Shown piece after piece: positions 9,341 through 17,209 of a stretch of 41,130 nt of DNA. Both the position numbers and the translations under genes were made by a program. The notes beneath the pieces were generated by a model. That model worked only from the letters and a program-made list of their open reading frames with translations. It was not told where the DNA came from and ran no database searches. Source of the DNA: Bacteroidales bacterium (GTDB taxonomy: Bacteria > Bacteroidota > Bacteroidia > Bacteroidales > VadinHA17); assembly GCA_024763075.1 (NCBI GenBank), contig JANTGF010000035.1, forward strand, positions 1 through 41,130. Direction: 5' to 3'. Each line of letters opens with the position of its first letter. Position 1 is the first letter of the stretch.

Positions 9341-10390
9341 TTATCCATACCTCAGATTCCCACAAGATCTTCGTACCATAAACCGGGTGGGAAGGACTAC
9401 CTTTTGGAGTCCGGATGATTTACTCTTCAATTCATCAACCAGGATGTTCACAGCTTTTAGTCCAATTTCATCAATGGGTTGTTTTATTGCAGTTACAGGT
9501 GTTTCAAATAACTTATACTCTGCCGGATCGTCAAAGCTTACCACGGCAACATCTAGGGGAACCCTGAATTTCATTTCCCGGATACACTCGAGTCCGACTA
9601 TCCCCATAATGCAGGTCTGAAAATAGAGTGCCCGGATATTATAAGGAGGCATCAGAAGCTTCCGTACATTTTCATATACACTTTCCCTGAAATTTTCAAA
9701 ATCAACCTTTCCTACATATTTGTTCTCAAAACGAATGCCTGCATCACTCAAAGCGTCTTTATATCCATTCAACCGATCGTTCATTTGAGTTAACTCAGGA
9801 AATATGCTAAGTGTTCCGATTTTTTTATATCCGAATTTTGTCAAATGGCTGACTGCTTTATACGAAGCGTCAAAATTATCCACCACTACGTAATTGGTAT
9901 CCAGATTCCTGAAAAATCTGTCAATCAAAACAAACGGAATATTTTTTTCTTTAAGTTGCCTGATCAGCTTCAGACTACCAAGTGTAGGAGAAATAATAAA
10001 CCCTTCTACCTTTCGCTCCAGGAACATATTCAGCATTCGTTCCAGCTTAACAGGGTTTTCATCCGAACTCCCAAACATTACCTTATAACCGTATTTCTCA
10101 GCCTCATCTTCAACCACCCTTGCCATTCTGGCAAAAAAGATATTCGATATATCGGCCATTATGAATGCAATGGTGTTGGTTTTACCGGTTCTTAATCCAC
10201 GGGCAAGTTGATTCGGCCGGTAATTTAATTCTTTGGCCATCAATAATACCTTCTCTGCGATCTTATCACTGATCCGGCTTTGCTTTGCCTTTCCATTTAA
10301 TACCAGAGAAACCAGGGTGACCGAAACTCCCAGTTTTTTTGCAATATCCTGTAATGAGGTAACCTTATGATTATTATCCTGGCTTTTCAA
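9341..10390 (-). CDS. LacI-family transcriptional regulator (TTG start)
   Basis: A 349-aa LacI/GalR regulator. The helix-turn-helix (about 12-35, SLQDIAKKLGVSVTLVSLVLNG) and hinge (NYRPNQLARGLRTGKTNTIAF, about 56-76) are intact. A type-1 periplasmic-binding-protein-like sensor domain runs from about 72 to 340. The only start that keeps the full helix-turn-helix is TTG at 10390: an in-frame stop lies three codons upstream, and the nearby ATG at 10397 is out of frame and terminates after seven codons. Its position at the head of the glycoside-hydrolase series, 49 bp before the GH172 gene, suggests that it controls that operon and perhaps itself. The inducer is not evident. Confidence 0.92.
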   Translation of the reverse strand: MKSQDNNHKVTSLQDIAKKLGVSVTLVSLVLNGKAKQSRISDKIAEKVLLMAKELNYRPNQLARGLRTGKTNTIAFIMADISNIFFARMARVVEDEAEKYGYKVMFGSSDENPVKLERMLNMFLERKVEGFIISPTLGSLKLIRQLKEKNIPFVLIDRFFRNLDTNYVVVDNFDASYKAVSHLTKFGYKKIGTLSIFPELTQMNDRLNGYKDALSDAGIRFENKYVGKVDFENFRESVYENVRKLLMPPYNIRALYFQTCIMGIVGLECIREMKFRVPLDVAVVSFDDPAEYKLFETPVTAIKQPIDEIGLKAVNILVDELKSKSSGLQKVVLPTRFMVRRSCGNLRYG

Positions 10391-10718
10391 ATTGCATTAT
10401 TATAAGTTGCTAAAACGAATATATTTTCAGATCATGCTGTATAGTACTAATAATCAATATTATATAAAATACAACGAGACTTCTTTCCTCTTTTTAAAAT
10501 TAGTTCAAAACTATGTATTATCCAACAAAACAAATTATTTTTTTTAATTCCCCCCAAAACTCACTAAATATAGGATAATTTTAAACTAAATCGATTAAAT
10601 TACTCTGTTAAGTAATTACAATCAAAATGTTTCATAGCAAAAATAAGCTGTAAAAATGGTCAATTTATATAAATTGATATTATTTTTGGGGCCCGTAAAC
10701 ATTCAAATTGTTTTTATT
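10391..10718. promoter_or_regulatory. Divergent intergenic region between LacI regulator and membrane-protein gene
   Basis: About 330 AT-rich bases that must serve both directions. For the minus strand, TAGTTTTG (10513-10506) fits the Bacteroidota -7 element TAnnTTTG, with TTTG about 17 bp upstream (10534-10531). For the plus strand, TATTTTTG at 10681-10688 fits the same element and would place transcription start just before the ATG at 10719. A small palindrome AATCGATT with a central CG (10589-10596) might be a LacI-type operator, but it is short and weak in so AT-rich a background. Confidence 0.45.
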
Positions 10719-11603
10719 ATGGAAGATTATCGCAAGAATCCTTATTTCCGGAAAATGGATATCGACATATTATTTCAAAGCACCTGGGAATTGTATAAAA
10801 AACATTTCGGATGGTTCTTTTTCTATTCTTTTATAGTTGTTGTACTGATGCAATACGCCAGCTCTTCTTTGCTTGAACCTTATTTTGAGAATATTCAAAA
10901 ACTAAACACTGACCCGGGACTGGCAACAGAAATCATTAAACAGGCCATGTGGCTTTTACTGATCACTATTACAGCTTATACCTTTTTGTACATGTTCTTC
11001 ACATATATATTACTTCATCCTGATGCTGAAACACCCTCCCGGCAAATGTCTTTACTTGGAGAAGCCATTAAAAAGCATTATCTGCCATTGCTGGGAGCGA
11101 CTCTTCTTGCTGCTGCTCTGGCATTACTGGGGACTATGCTGGGTGTATTTGTCCTAATAATCGGATCATTTTTAGCTGCAATTTACCTTGGTTCTGTTCT
11201 TTTTATTATTATCCCGCTAACCATTGTCGAAAACACCAGACCAACTGAGTCTGTTTCCCGTTGTTTTAAGCTTGTACACACCGATCTCTGGAAAACAATT
11301 GGCTGGGTATTAATCTTTTTTGTATTGTTTTTTGTAGTCTCTATGGTTATCTCCATCCTTACTATGATCCCCTTTGCAGGAAACTTTTTAGAAATGATAA
11401 AAGATCCGGTAACTTCATTGGAAGCCGGAGGAGGGAACATCCTCAATAACCCGCTTCAGTTTTTACTGACAAGTGCCGGCAATGCCTTACTTATGCCTTT
11501 TATGCCCATCTTTTCGACCCTAATTTATTTAAATCTTAAATACGGTGAAAGTCCGGGAACAGAAAAAAAGGATGAGTTTAACATTCTGGAACATTTCAGG
11601 TAG
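10719..11603 (+). CDS. Polytopic inner-membrane protein of unknown function
   Basis: The reading frame opens from 10656, but I choose the ATG at 10719 (MEDYRKNPYFRKMD), giving 294 aa. The -7-like element at 10681-10688 lies inside the longer version, and the residues before 10719 do not look like a native soluble start. The protein has a short cytosolic N-terminus and five or six strongly hydrophobic segments. These lie in the stretches starting FGWFFFYSFIVVVL, MWLLLITITAYTFLY, LLGATLLAAALALLG, FVLIIGSFLAAIYLG, WVLIFFVLFFVVSMV and LLTSAGNALLMPF. The style is like uncharacterised YciC/GPDPase_memb-type bacterial membrane proteins, but I cannot assign a family. It is probably monocistronic, lying between the two LacI-controlled units. 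Confidence 0.75.
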   Translation: MEDYRKNPYFRKMDIDILFQSTWELYKKHFGWFFFYSFIVVVLMQYASSSLLEPYFENIQKLNTDPGLATEIIKQAMWLLLITITAYTFLYMFFTYILLHPDAETPSRQMSLLGEAIKKHYLPLLGATLLAAALALLGTMLGVFVLIIGSFLAAIYLGSVLFIIIPLTIVENTRPTESVSRCFKLVHTDLWKTIGWVLIFFVLFFVVSMVISILTMIPFAGNFLEMIKDPVTSLEAGGGNILNNPLQFLLTSAGNALLMPFMPIFSTLIYLNLKYGESPGTEKKDEFNILEHFR

Positions 11604-11670
11604 TATTCCATACTAAGCTCCTGGTCTTCAATCGAATTAATCTCCCAGTTGAAAAATAATAAAAAAATAT

Positions 11671-11688
11671 TGCGGGAACGTTCCCGCA
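11671..11688. promoter_or_regulatory. Perfect 18-bp palindromic operator (LacI-type, central CG)
   Basis: The sequence TGCGGGAACGTTCCCGCA is its own exact reverse complement and stands out in an otherwise AT-only stretch. A central CpG is the signature of LacI/GalR operators. It lies 65 bp before the start codon of a LacI-family gene and just upstream of a -7-like element. A further half-site (GTTCCCG) occurs at 11712-11718, across the predicted transcription start. Autoregulation of the downstream operon by its first gene is the simplest reading. Confidence 0.8.
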
Positions 11689-11704
11689 TAATAAAATAAT
11701 TGTA

Positions 11705-11712
11705 TATATTTG
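11705..11712 (+). promoter_or_regulatory. Candidate -7 promoter element of the uronate operon
   Basis: TATATTTG matches the Bacteroidota TAnnTTTG consensus. The expected -33 position falls within or at the edge of the palindromic operator, so a bound repressor would block the primary sigma factor. No good TTTG is seen at -33, so the promoter call rests mainly on the -7 box and its position. Confidence 0.5.
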
Positions 11713-11752
11713 TTCCCGAAAAAGAATTTCATTTGCTTAATTCCATGCTGCC

Positions 11753-12814
11753 ATGATTGAAGATAATGAAAAAACAGGGATCAATGATATTGCCAGGTTA
11801 GCCAATGTTTCTAAAGCAACCGTTGACCGGGTACTTTACAACCGTGGAAGAGTTTCAGACGAGACCCGCGAAAAAGTACTGAATATCTGTAAAGAACTTA
11901 ACTACCAACCAAACATACTCGCTCAAAGGCTTGCTTCTGACAAAGTTTACCGGTTAGCTGTATTGATCCCTAAATCAACACCGGACAATCCATACTGGGA
12001 ATATCCCTTAAAAGGAATAGAAAATGCAGAAAAAGAAGTGGAAAATTATGGAATTAAAATTAAAAAATACTTCTATGACCTGAAAGACATCCGCTCCTTT
12101 CGAAAAGAATCACTCCAGGTTCTGACGTCTGATCCGGATGGTATTGTATTCGCACCCGAATTCAATCGTGAATCGATTGAGTTTTCTCAAAAATGTTCTC
12201 ACAAGAAAATCCCATACATCTTCATCGATTCAAACCTTCCAAAACAAAACCATCTGAGTTATTTTGGACAGGACACCTATCAGGGTGGCTATCTTGCAGG
12301 TAAATTACTGAGCCTTCATTTAAAAAAACACTCTGAAGTTCTGATATTGAATTTTGCAAATGAACTGGCAAATTACCCTCATTTTATGGATCGCGAAAAA
12401 GGAATGAGAGATTATTTTACAGAACATAATTACCACGGAAAAATTACTTCTTTAAATATATCCCCAGACCAGGAAACAGAATTAAAAGAAATTGTAAAAG
12501 GGAAATTACACCGCAGGACACGGGGCTTGTTTATTACCTCCTCCGCTCACAAAGTAGCCCGGCAAATACAAAAAACCGGAAAAGGGAACCTAATGATCCT
12601 GGGATATGACCTTACTACTCCCAATTTAAAGTACCTGAAAAATGGAATCATTGACTTCCTGATATGTCAAAAACCCGTAACACAGGGCTATCTGTCAATA
12701 ATGGCCCTTTTTGATCATCTGGTACAAAAGAAGGATATTCAAAAAAGTAATTTCATGCCCATTGAAATCATTGCGAAAGAAAATTATCAATATTATTTAG
12801 ATTCTAATATTTAA
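11753..12814 (+). CDS. LacI-family transcriptional regulator of the uronate/LarA operon
   Basis: A 353-aa regulator with an N-terminal LacI helix-turn-helix (about 8-30, GINDIARLANVSKATVDRVL) and hinge helix (NYQPNILAQRLAS, about 50-62). The C-terminal half is a periplasmic-binding-protein-like sensor (about 67-350) of the kind that binds sugars or sugar acids. It is distinct from the LacI protein ending at 9341; the recognition helices differ, so different operators are expected. The stop is 5 bp before the SDR gene, so it is the first cistron of that operon. The perfect palindrome at 11671-11688 is its probable target. Its ligand may be a uronate or aldonate intermediate, by inference from the neighbours. 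Confidence 0.92.
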   Translation: MIEDNEKTGINDIARLANVSKATVDRVLYNRGRVSDETREKVLNICKELNYQPNILAQRLASDKVYRLAVLIPKSTPDNPYWEYPLKGIENAEKEVENYGIKIKKYFYDLKDIRSFRKESLQVLTSDPDGIVFAPEFNRESIEFSQKCSHKKIPYIFIDSNLPKQNHLSYFGQDTYQGGYLAGKLLSLHLKKHSEVLILNFANELANYPHFMDREKGMRDYFTEHNYHGKITSLNISPDQETELKEIVKGKLHRRTRGLFITSSAHKVARQIQKTGKGNLMILGYDLTTPNLKYLKNGIIDFLICQKPVTQGYLSIMALFDHLVQKKDIQKSNFMPIEIIAKENYQYYLDSNI

Positions 12815-12819
12815 AAAGA

Positions 12820-13671
12820 ATGAAAAACTTACATTTTGAAGATCTTGAAGATAAAGTTTGCGTGTTAACCGGAGGCGGCGGGGCCATTGGTTCTTCTCTT
12901 GGTATTTACCTGTCTGAGATGGGCCTAAAACTTGCTATCCTTGATCTGAATGGACCCCGTGCTATTGAAGTCGCAGAAGAAATAACAGCTAAAACCGGCA
13001 ATCAGGCCATCGGACTGGCAACTAATGTTCTGGATAAGGAGTCCCTGATTTCCGCAAAAGCAACCATCAATACAGAACTCGGAAAAGTAAACTTTTTGAT
13101 CAATGCAGCGGGAGGAAATTCTCCAAAAGGAACTACCGATCTGGAAACACTTGATACGGTTTCAGAAGAGAATCTTGAAAAATCTTTCTACGGCATGGAT
13201 GTGGACGGATTCAGAAAAGTTTTTGACCTTAATTTTAACGGCACACTGCTACCTACCATGGTATTTAGCACAGATATGCTTGACCTGGGAAAAGGTTCTG
13301 TTATAAACTTTTCTTCTATGAGTGCTTACCATCCTTTAACAAGGGTGGGTGCTTATTCGGCTGCCAAAGCAGCCATCAGTAATTTTACAGAATGGCTGGC
13401 CGTACATCTGGCTAAACAAAATATCAGGGTAAACGCTGTTGCTCCCGGTTTCTTTGTAGGCGAACAAAACCGGTTCCTGCTTTATGATGAGAAAACCGGT
13501 GAACTTTCGGCACGAGGTAAAAAGATCATTCAAAACACCCCGATGGGCAGGTTCGGTGAATATGAAGAAATTCACGGAACGGTTACATATTTGCTTTCCG
13601 ATCTGGCAAATTTTGTTACCGGAATTGTTATTCCGATTGATGGAGGATTTAATGCATTTAGCGGAGTATAG
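12820..13671 (+). CDS. SDR-family oxidoreductase, probable D-fructuronate reductase (D-mannonate oxidoreductase)
   Basis: A classical short-chain dehydrogenase/reductase of 283 aa. The nucleotide-binding glycine motif TGGGGAIGSSLG is at about 17-28. The catalytic set is a serine in NFSSMSAY (about 165) with Y179 and K183 in YSAAK. The C-terminus ends with the IPIDGGFNAFSGV pattern that I associate with the Bacteroidota SDRs annotated as D-mannonate oxidoreductase. The proposed reaction is reduction of D-fructuronate to D-mannonate with NAD(P)H, the step after uronate isomerase, which is encoded nine kilobases downstream in the same operon. The family call is secure. The substrate is inferred from context and end sequence; another sugar-acid ketone such as tagaturonate is possible. 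Confidence 0.8.
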   Translation: MKNLHFEDLEDKVCVLTGGGGAIGSSLGIYLSEMGLKLAILDLNGPRAIEVAEEITAKTGNQAIGLATNVLDKESLISAKATINTELGKVNFLINAAGGNSPKGTTDLETLDTVSEENLEKSFYGMDVDGFRKVFDLNFNGTLLPTMVFSTDMLDLGKGSVINFSSMSAYHPLTRVGAYSAAKAAISNFTEWLAVHLAKQNIRVNAVAPGFFVGEQNRFLLYDEKTGELSARGKKIIQNTPMGRFGEYEEIHGTVTYLLSDLANFVTGIVIPIDGGFNAFSGV

Positions 13672-13712
13672 AAATATCAGAGAAATAATTAAGTATCAAT
13701 AAAAGTAGAAAA

Positions 13713-14993
13713 ATGAGAAAGAATGTAATCGTTGCACAATCGGGCGGGCCTTCCCCGGTAATAAATAATTCTCTGAGAGGGATCATCGATACCTGTAAGA
13801 TGTATCCGGAAACGTTTGGAACAATTTATGGCGGATGGCATGGCATTGAAGGCGTATTGAAAGAAGAACTGCTGAATCTATCAGACCAGGATACTGATGA
13901 AATAGCCCTTCTCAGGAATACACCTGCTGCAGGGAGTATCGGAACCTGCCGTTATAAGCTAAAAGAGCATCAAAAAATGGACTTTGAACGGATCATTGAA
14001 GTCTTTAGGGCACAAAATATTGGCTATTTCTTTTATATCGGCGGAAATGATTCTCAGCATACGGCATTTAAAGTGAGTGAGATTTGCAGGGAAAAAGGAC
14101 TGGATGTTATTGCCGTAGGTGTTCCGAAAACTATTGATAATGATGTTGGGGATAACGAATTCAAGCTGATAGATCACACTCCTGGATATGGTAGTGTGGC
14201 CCGCTACTGGTCTCATATTGTGCAAACTGCAAATGAAGAAAACATGGGTTCGTCACCAGCTGATCCGGTACTTGTACTTCAGGCCATGGGAAGAAAAATC
14301 GGTTATATACCGGCAGCTGCCCGGCTGGCCGACCCAAACCGTGAAATGCCCTTGCAAATTTATCTGGCGGAATCAGGTGTTTCCCTTCCTGAACTTGCCG
14401 ACAAGGTAAACGATCAGATCAAAAAAGACGGAAGATGCCTGATCGTTGTCAGCGAAGGATTCGATGTTGGGGATCTGGGAGATGTAAAAGACTCGTTTGG
14501 CCATACCAGTTTTGGTTCTACAAAAAATTCTGTCTCCCAGACGATCGTAAATTATCTGAATGATAAAGGCCTGAAAGCAAGAGGATCTGCCCGAGGACAG
14601 GTTATGGGAACCGATCAGCGCGATACAGCTATTTACGCTTCGGTTCCTGACCTTGAAGAAGCATATTTTGTAGGCCAGAAAGCCGTGGATATTGCAATAC
14701 ATGAAGGAAATGGATGGATGGCAACAATTCTCAGGAAACCCGGATCAATATATCATGTTTATTATGATAAAGTACCACTTGAGAAGGTTGCACTCTCAGA
14801 AAGAACTTTTCCTGAAAAATGGATCACAGAATCCGGTACCGATGTAAGCGATGAATTTCTGGATTATGTCCGGCCGCTAATTGGAAATGACTGGCCTTCC
14901 GTTCCACTTATAAACGGAATTCAACGATTTACAAAATTCAAGCAGATTTTTGCAGAGAAAAAACTAAAAGCTTACTTACCCGAAGCCTATTAA
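13713..14993 (+). CDS. Phosphofructokinase-family enzyme, pyrophosphate-type
   Basis: A 426-aa PFK-fold kinase beginning VAQSGGPSPVINNSLRG. Two diagnostic sites point to pyrophosphate rather than ATP as phosphoryl donor. GGND (110-113) has Asp at the position that is Gly in ATP enzymes, and PKTIDND has Lys139 where ATP enzymes have Gly. D142 is the expected catalytic base. The first Asp of the usual GGDD is Asn112, a variant I recall in some PPi-type clades. The standard role is reversible fructose-6-phosphate phosphorylation. PPi-PFKs also phosphorylate sedoheptulose-7-phosphate, which would suit an operon feeding the pentose-phosphate pathway. A gluconate or other sugar-acid kinase activity would be new but would fill a gap here. 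Confidence 0.85.
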   Translation: MRKNVIVAQSGGPSPVINNSLRGIIDTCKMYPETFGTIYGGWHGIEGVLKEELLNLSDQDTDEIALLRNTPAAGSIGTCRYKLKEHQKMDFERIIEVFRAQNIGYFFYIGGNDSQHTAFKVSEICREKGLDVIAVGVPKTIDNDVGDNEFKLIDHTPGYGSVARYWSHIVQTANEENMGSSPADPVLVLQAMGRKIGYIPAAARLADPNREMPLQIYLAESGVSLPELADKVNDQIKKDGRCLIVVSEGFDVGDLGDVKDSFGHTSFGSTKNSVSQTIVNYLNDKGLKARGSARGQVMGTDQRDTAIYASVPDLEEAYFVGQKAVDIAIHEGNGWMATILRKPGSIYHVYYDKVPLEKVALSERTFPEKWITESGTDVSDEFLDYVRPLIGNDWPSVPLINGIQRFTKFKQIFAEKKLKAYLPEAY

Positions 14994-15025
14994 TGTAAAA
15001 AGAGAAGTTTAAAAAACAATTATTT

Positions 15026-15916
15026 ATGGACCCGCAACAAATATTAAAAGATCTGAAACCAAAAAAAGAATTTTTTATAGGAATTGATTCTGATGGTTGT
15101 GTTTTTGATTCCATGGAGCCAAAACAAAAAGAATTCTTTTGCCCTAATGTAATCAGGTATTATGGCTTATTGCCTATTTCAAAAATAGCCCGTGAAACCT
15201 GGGAATTTGTTAATTTATATTCCCGCACCAGAGGAGTAAATCGTTTTCTGGCTTTGCTGAAATGTTTTGAATTACTGAGAGAACGCCAGGATGTAAAATC
15301 AAGAAACTTTGAGGTACCCGACATGAGCGCTCTGGAAAAATGGACGAAAATTGAGACAAAACTTGGCAATCCGGGACTGGAAAAATATGCCAGTGAAGTA
15401 AATGAGCCGGATATTGACCTGGCCCTTAAATGGTCAAAGAAGGTAAATGAAGAAATCGGTTACTGGGTAAAAGGTCTCAAACCTTTTCCATTTATAAACG
15501 AATCACTTGAAAAGATGCAAAAAAATGCAGATGCTATTGTGGTTTCTCAAACTCCGGTGGAGGCACTTGAAAGAGAATGGGAAGAAAATAATATTGATCA
15601 TTTTGTCAGAGTAATTGCAGGACAGGAATTTGGCACAAAAACCGAACACCTCGCATTCGCTGCCAAAGGTAAATATCCGGATGATAAAATCCTGATGATC
15701 GGGGATGCTCCCGGGGATTATAATGCTGCTTCGAAAAATAATGTTCTTTTTTATCCGATCATCCCGGGGAAAGAAGATGAATCATGGAAACACTTTCATG
15801 AAGAAGCGCTGGACAGATTTCTTTCGGGAACTTATGCCGGAGAGTATGAGAAATCACTGATCAGAGAATTTGACAAATATCTGCCATCCACTCCTCCATG
15901 GCAACAAAACAGGTAA
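15026..15916 (+). CDS. HAD-superfamily hydrolase with large cap domain, substrate unknown
   Basis: A 296-aa haloacid-dehalogenase-fold protein. Motif I is FIGIDSDGCVFD with D21 and D23, motif II is IVVSQTP, motif III is the lysine of GTKTEHL, and motif IV is MIGDAPGDY. The region between motifs I and II (about 30-165) is a long, mostly helical cap, larger than in phosphoglycolate-phosphatase-type members and rich in aromatic residues. Such enzymes are mostly phosphatases. It is packed between the PFK-like gene (32 bp upstream) and the LarA-like gene (3 bp downstream), suggesting a linked metabolic step or removal of a side-product phosphate. I do not recognise an experimentally characterised close relative. 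Confidence 0.8.
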   Translation: MDPQQILKDLKPKKEFFIGIDSDGCVFDSMEPKQKEFFCPNVIRYYGLLPISKIARETWEFVNLYSRTRGVNRFLALLKCFELLRERQDVKSRNFEVPDMSALEKWTKIETKLGNPGLEKYASEVNEPDIDLALKWSKKVNEEIGYWVKGLKPFPFINESLEKMQKNADAIVVSQTPVEALEREWEENNIDHFVRVIAGQEFGTKTEHLAFAAKGKYPDDKILMIGDAPGDYNAASKNNVLFYPIIPGKEDESWKHFHEEALDRFLSGTYAGEYEKSLIREFDKYLPSTPPWQQNR

Positions 15917-15919
15917 AAA

Positions 15920-17194
15920 ATGATCTATTTCCAACAAGGTTCACAAACTGCCATACTTACCTCCGATGATTTAAAAAACGGATTATTCAGTGCTCTTGAT
16001 AAGATCGGGAAAAAGCAAAATGTCCTTACAATCCCACCGGATATTACCAGATATCATTCGAGAGCCGGAGAGTTAACTAATTTTGTGTATCAGTATTATG
16101 GAACAAGATTAAAGGATATCCTGCCTGCACTCGGCACGCATACCGCCATGACTGAGGAACAGTTAAAATCCATGTTCGGGAATATTCCAATAAAGCTTTT
16201 CAGGGAACACGACTGGAGAAATGATGTAATTACGCTCGGAAAAGTCCCGGGAGATTTTATCTCAGAGGTTTCCGAAGGTAAATTGTCCTTTGAATGGCCG
16301 GCACAGGTCAACAGACTTCTGGTTGAGGGTGGTCATGATCTGATAATTTCACCCGGACAAATTGTTCCGCATGAAGTGATAGGAATGGCAAACTACAATA
16401 AAAACATATTTGTAGGAACCGGTGGATATGAAGGGATAAATAAAAGCCATTATCTGGGCGCTGTTTATGGAATGGAGCGAATCATGGGACGCGCAGACAA
16501 TCCTGTAAGATCGGTTCTGAACTATGCCTCTGACCATTTTGGCTCAAAATTACCTCCCGTTCTATATGTTCTCACGGTTATTGGAAAAAGCGAGAATAAT
16601 GAATTGGTAGTGCGGGGTTTATTTATAGGCGATGATTCTGAGTGTTTTTATGAAGCTGCAAAACTTTCCCTGAGTGTCAATTTTGAAATGATGGAAAAAC
16701 CACTTAAAAAAGTAGTCGTATTTCTTGATCCTTCCGAATTCAAAAGCACCTGGCTGGGAAATAAAGCAATTTATCGTACACGGATGGCCCTGGAAAACAA
16801 AGGAGAGCTGATCATTCTTGCACCCGGGGTGCGAGAGTTTGGTGAAGACAAACAGATTGACCTGCTCATCCGGAAATACGGTTACCGGGGAACGGAAAAA
16901 ACCCTGAAGAATGTTCAGGAAAATAAAGATCTGGAAAATAATCTTGCAGCTGCAGCCCATCTTATTCACGGTTCTTCCGAAGGAAGATTTAATATCACTT
17001 ATTGCCCCGGACATTTAAGCAGAGAGGAAATTGAAGGTGCCGGATTCAGTTTTTGGGATTTGAACCAGGCCATGAGCAAATACAATCCCGATCAGTTACA
17101 GGATGGGGAAAACACAATGCCCGACGGTGAGAAAATATTTTATATATCTAATCCCGCCCTGGGACTCTGGGCAACTAAAACGAAATTTTATTAA
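15920..17194 (+). CDS. LarA-family nickel-pincer racemase/epimerase (DUF2088), candidate D-gluconate/D-mannonate 2-epimerase
   Basis: A 424-aa LarA homologue. Residues corresponding to the LarA active site are all present: D41 and R44 in DITR, H74 in GTHTAM, H151 in VPHEVIG, K161 in NYNKNIFVG and H177 in NKSHYLG. The 151-161-177 spacing equals the 174-184-200 spacing of Lactobacillus lactate racemase, where the lysine holds the nickel-pincer nucleotide cofactor. The superfamily includes racemases of lactate, malate and related 2-hydroxyacids and a D-gluconate 2-epimerase. With a mannonate-forming SDR upstream and 6-phosphogluconate dehydrogenase downstream, interconversion of D-mannonate and D-gluconate is the best-fitting role, but this is inferred. 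The cofactor genes larB, larC and larE are not in the window. Confidence 0.85.
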   Translation: MIYFQQGSQTAILTSDDLKNGLFSALDKIGKKQNVLTIPPDITRYHSRAGELTNFVYQYYGTRLKDILPALGTHTAMTEEQLKSMFGNIPIKLFREHDWRNDVITLGKVPGDFISEVSEGKLSFEWPAQVNRLLVEGGHDLIISPGQIVPHEVIGMANYNKNIFVGTGGYEGINKSHYLGAVYGMERIMGRADNPVRSVLNYASDHFGSKLPPVLYVLTVIGKSENNELVVRGLFIGDDSECFYEAAKLSLSVNFEMMEKPLKKVVVFLDPSEFKSTWLGNKAIYRTRMALENKGELIILAPGVREFGEDKQIDLLIRKYGYRGTEKTLKNVQENKDLENNLAAAAHLIHGSSEGRFNITYCPGHLSREEIEGAGFSFWDLNQAMSKYNPDQLQDGENTMPDGEKIFYISNPALGLWATKTKFY

Positions 17195-17209
17195 CCTAAA
17201 TCAAATACT

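Noticed and set aside
10656-10718. N-terminal extension of the membrane protein
   Set aside because: A -7-like element lies within it, and the ATG at 10719 starts a more natural cytosolic N-terminus.
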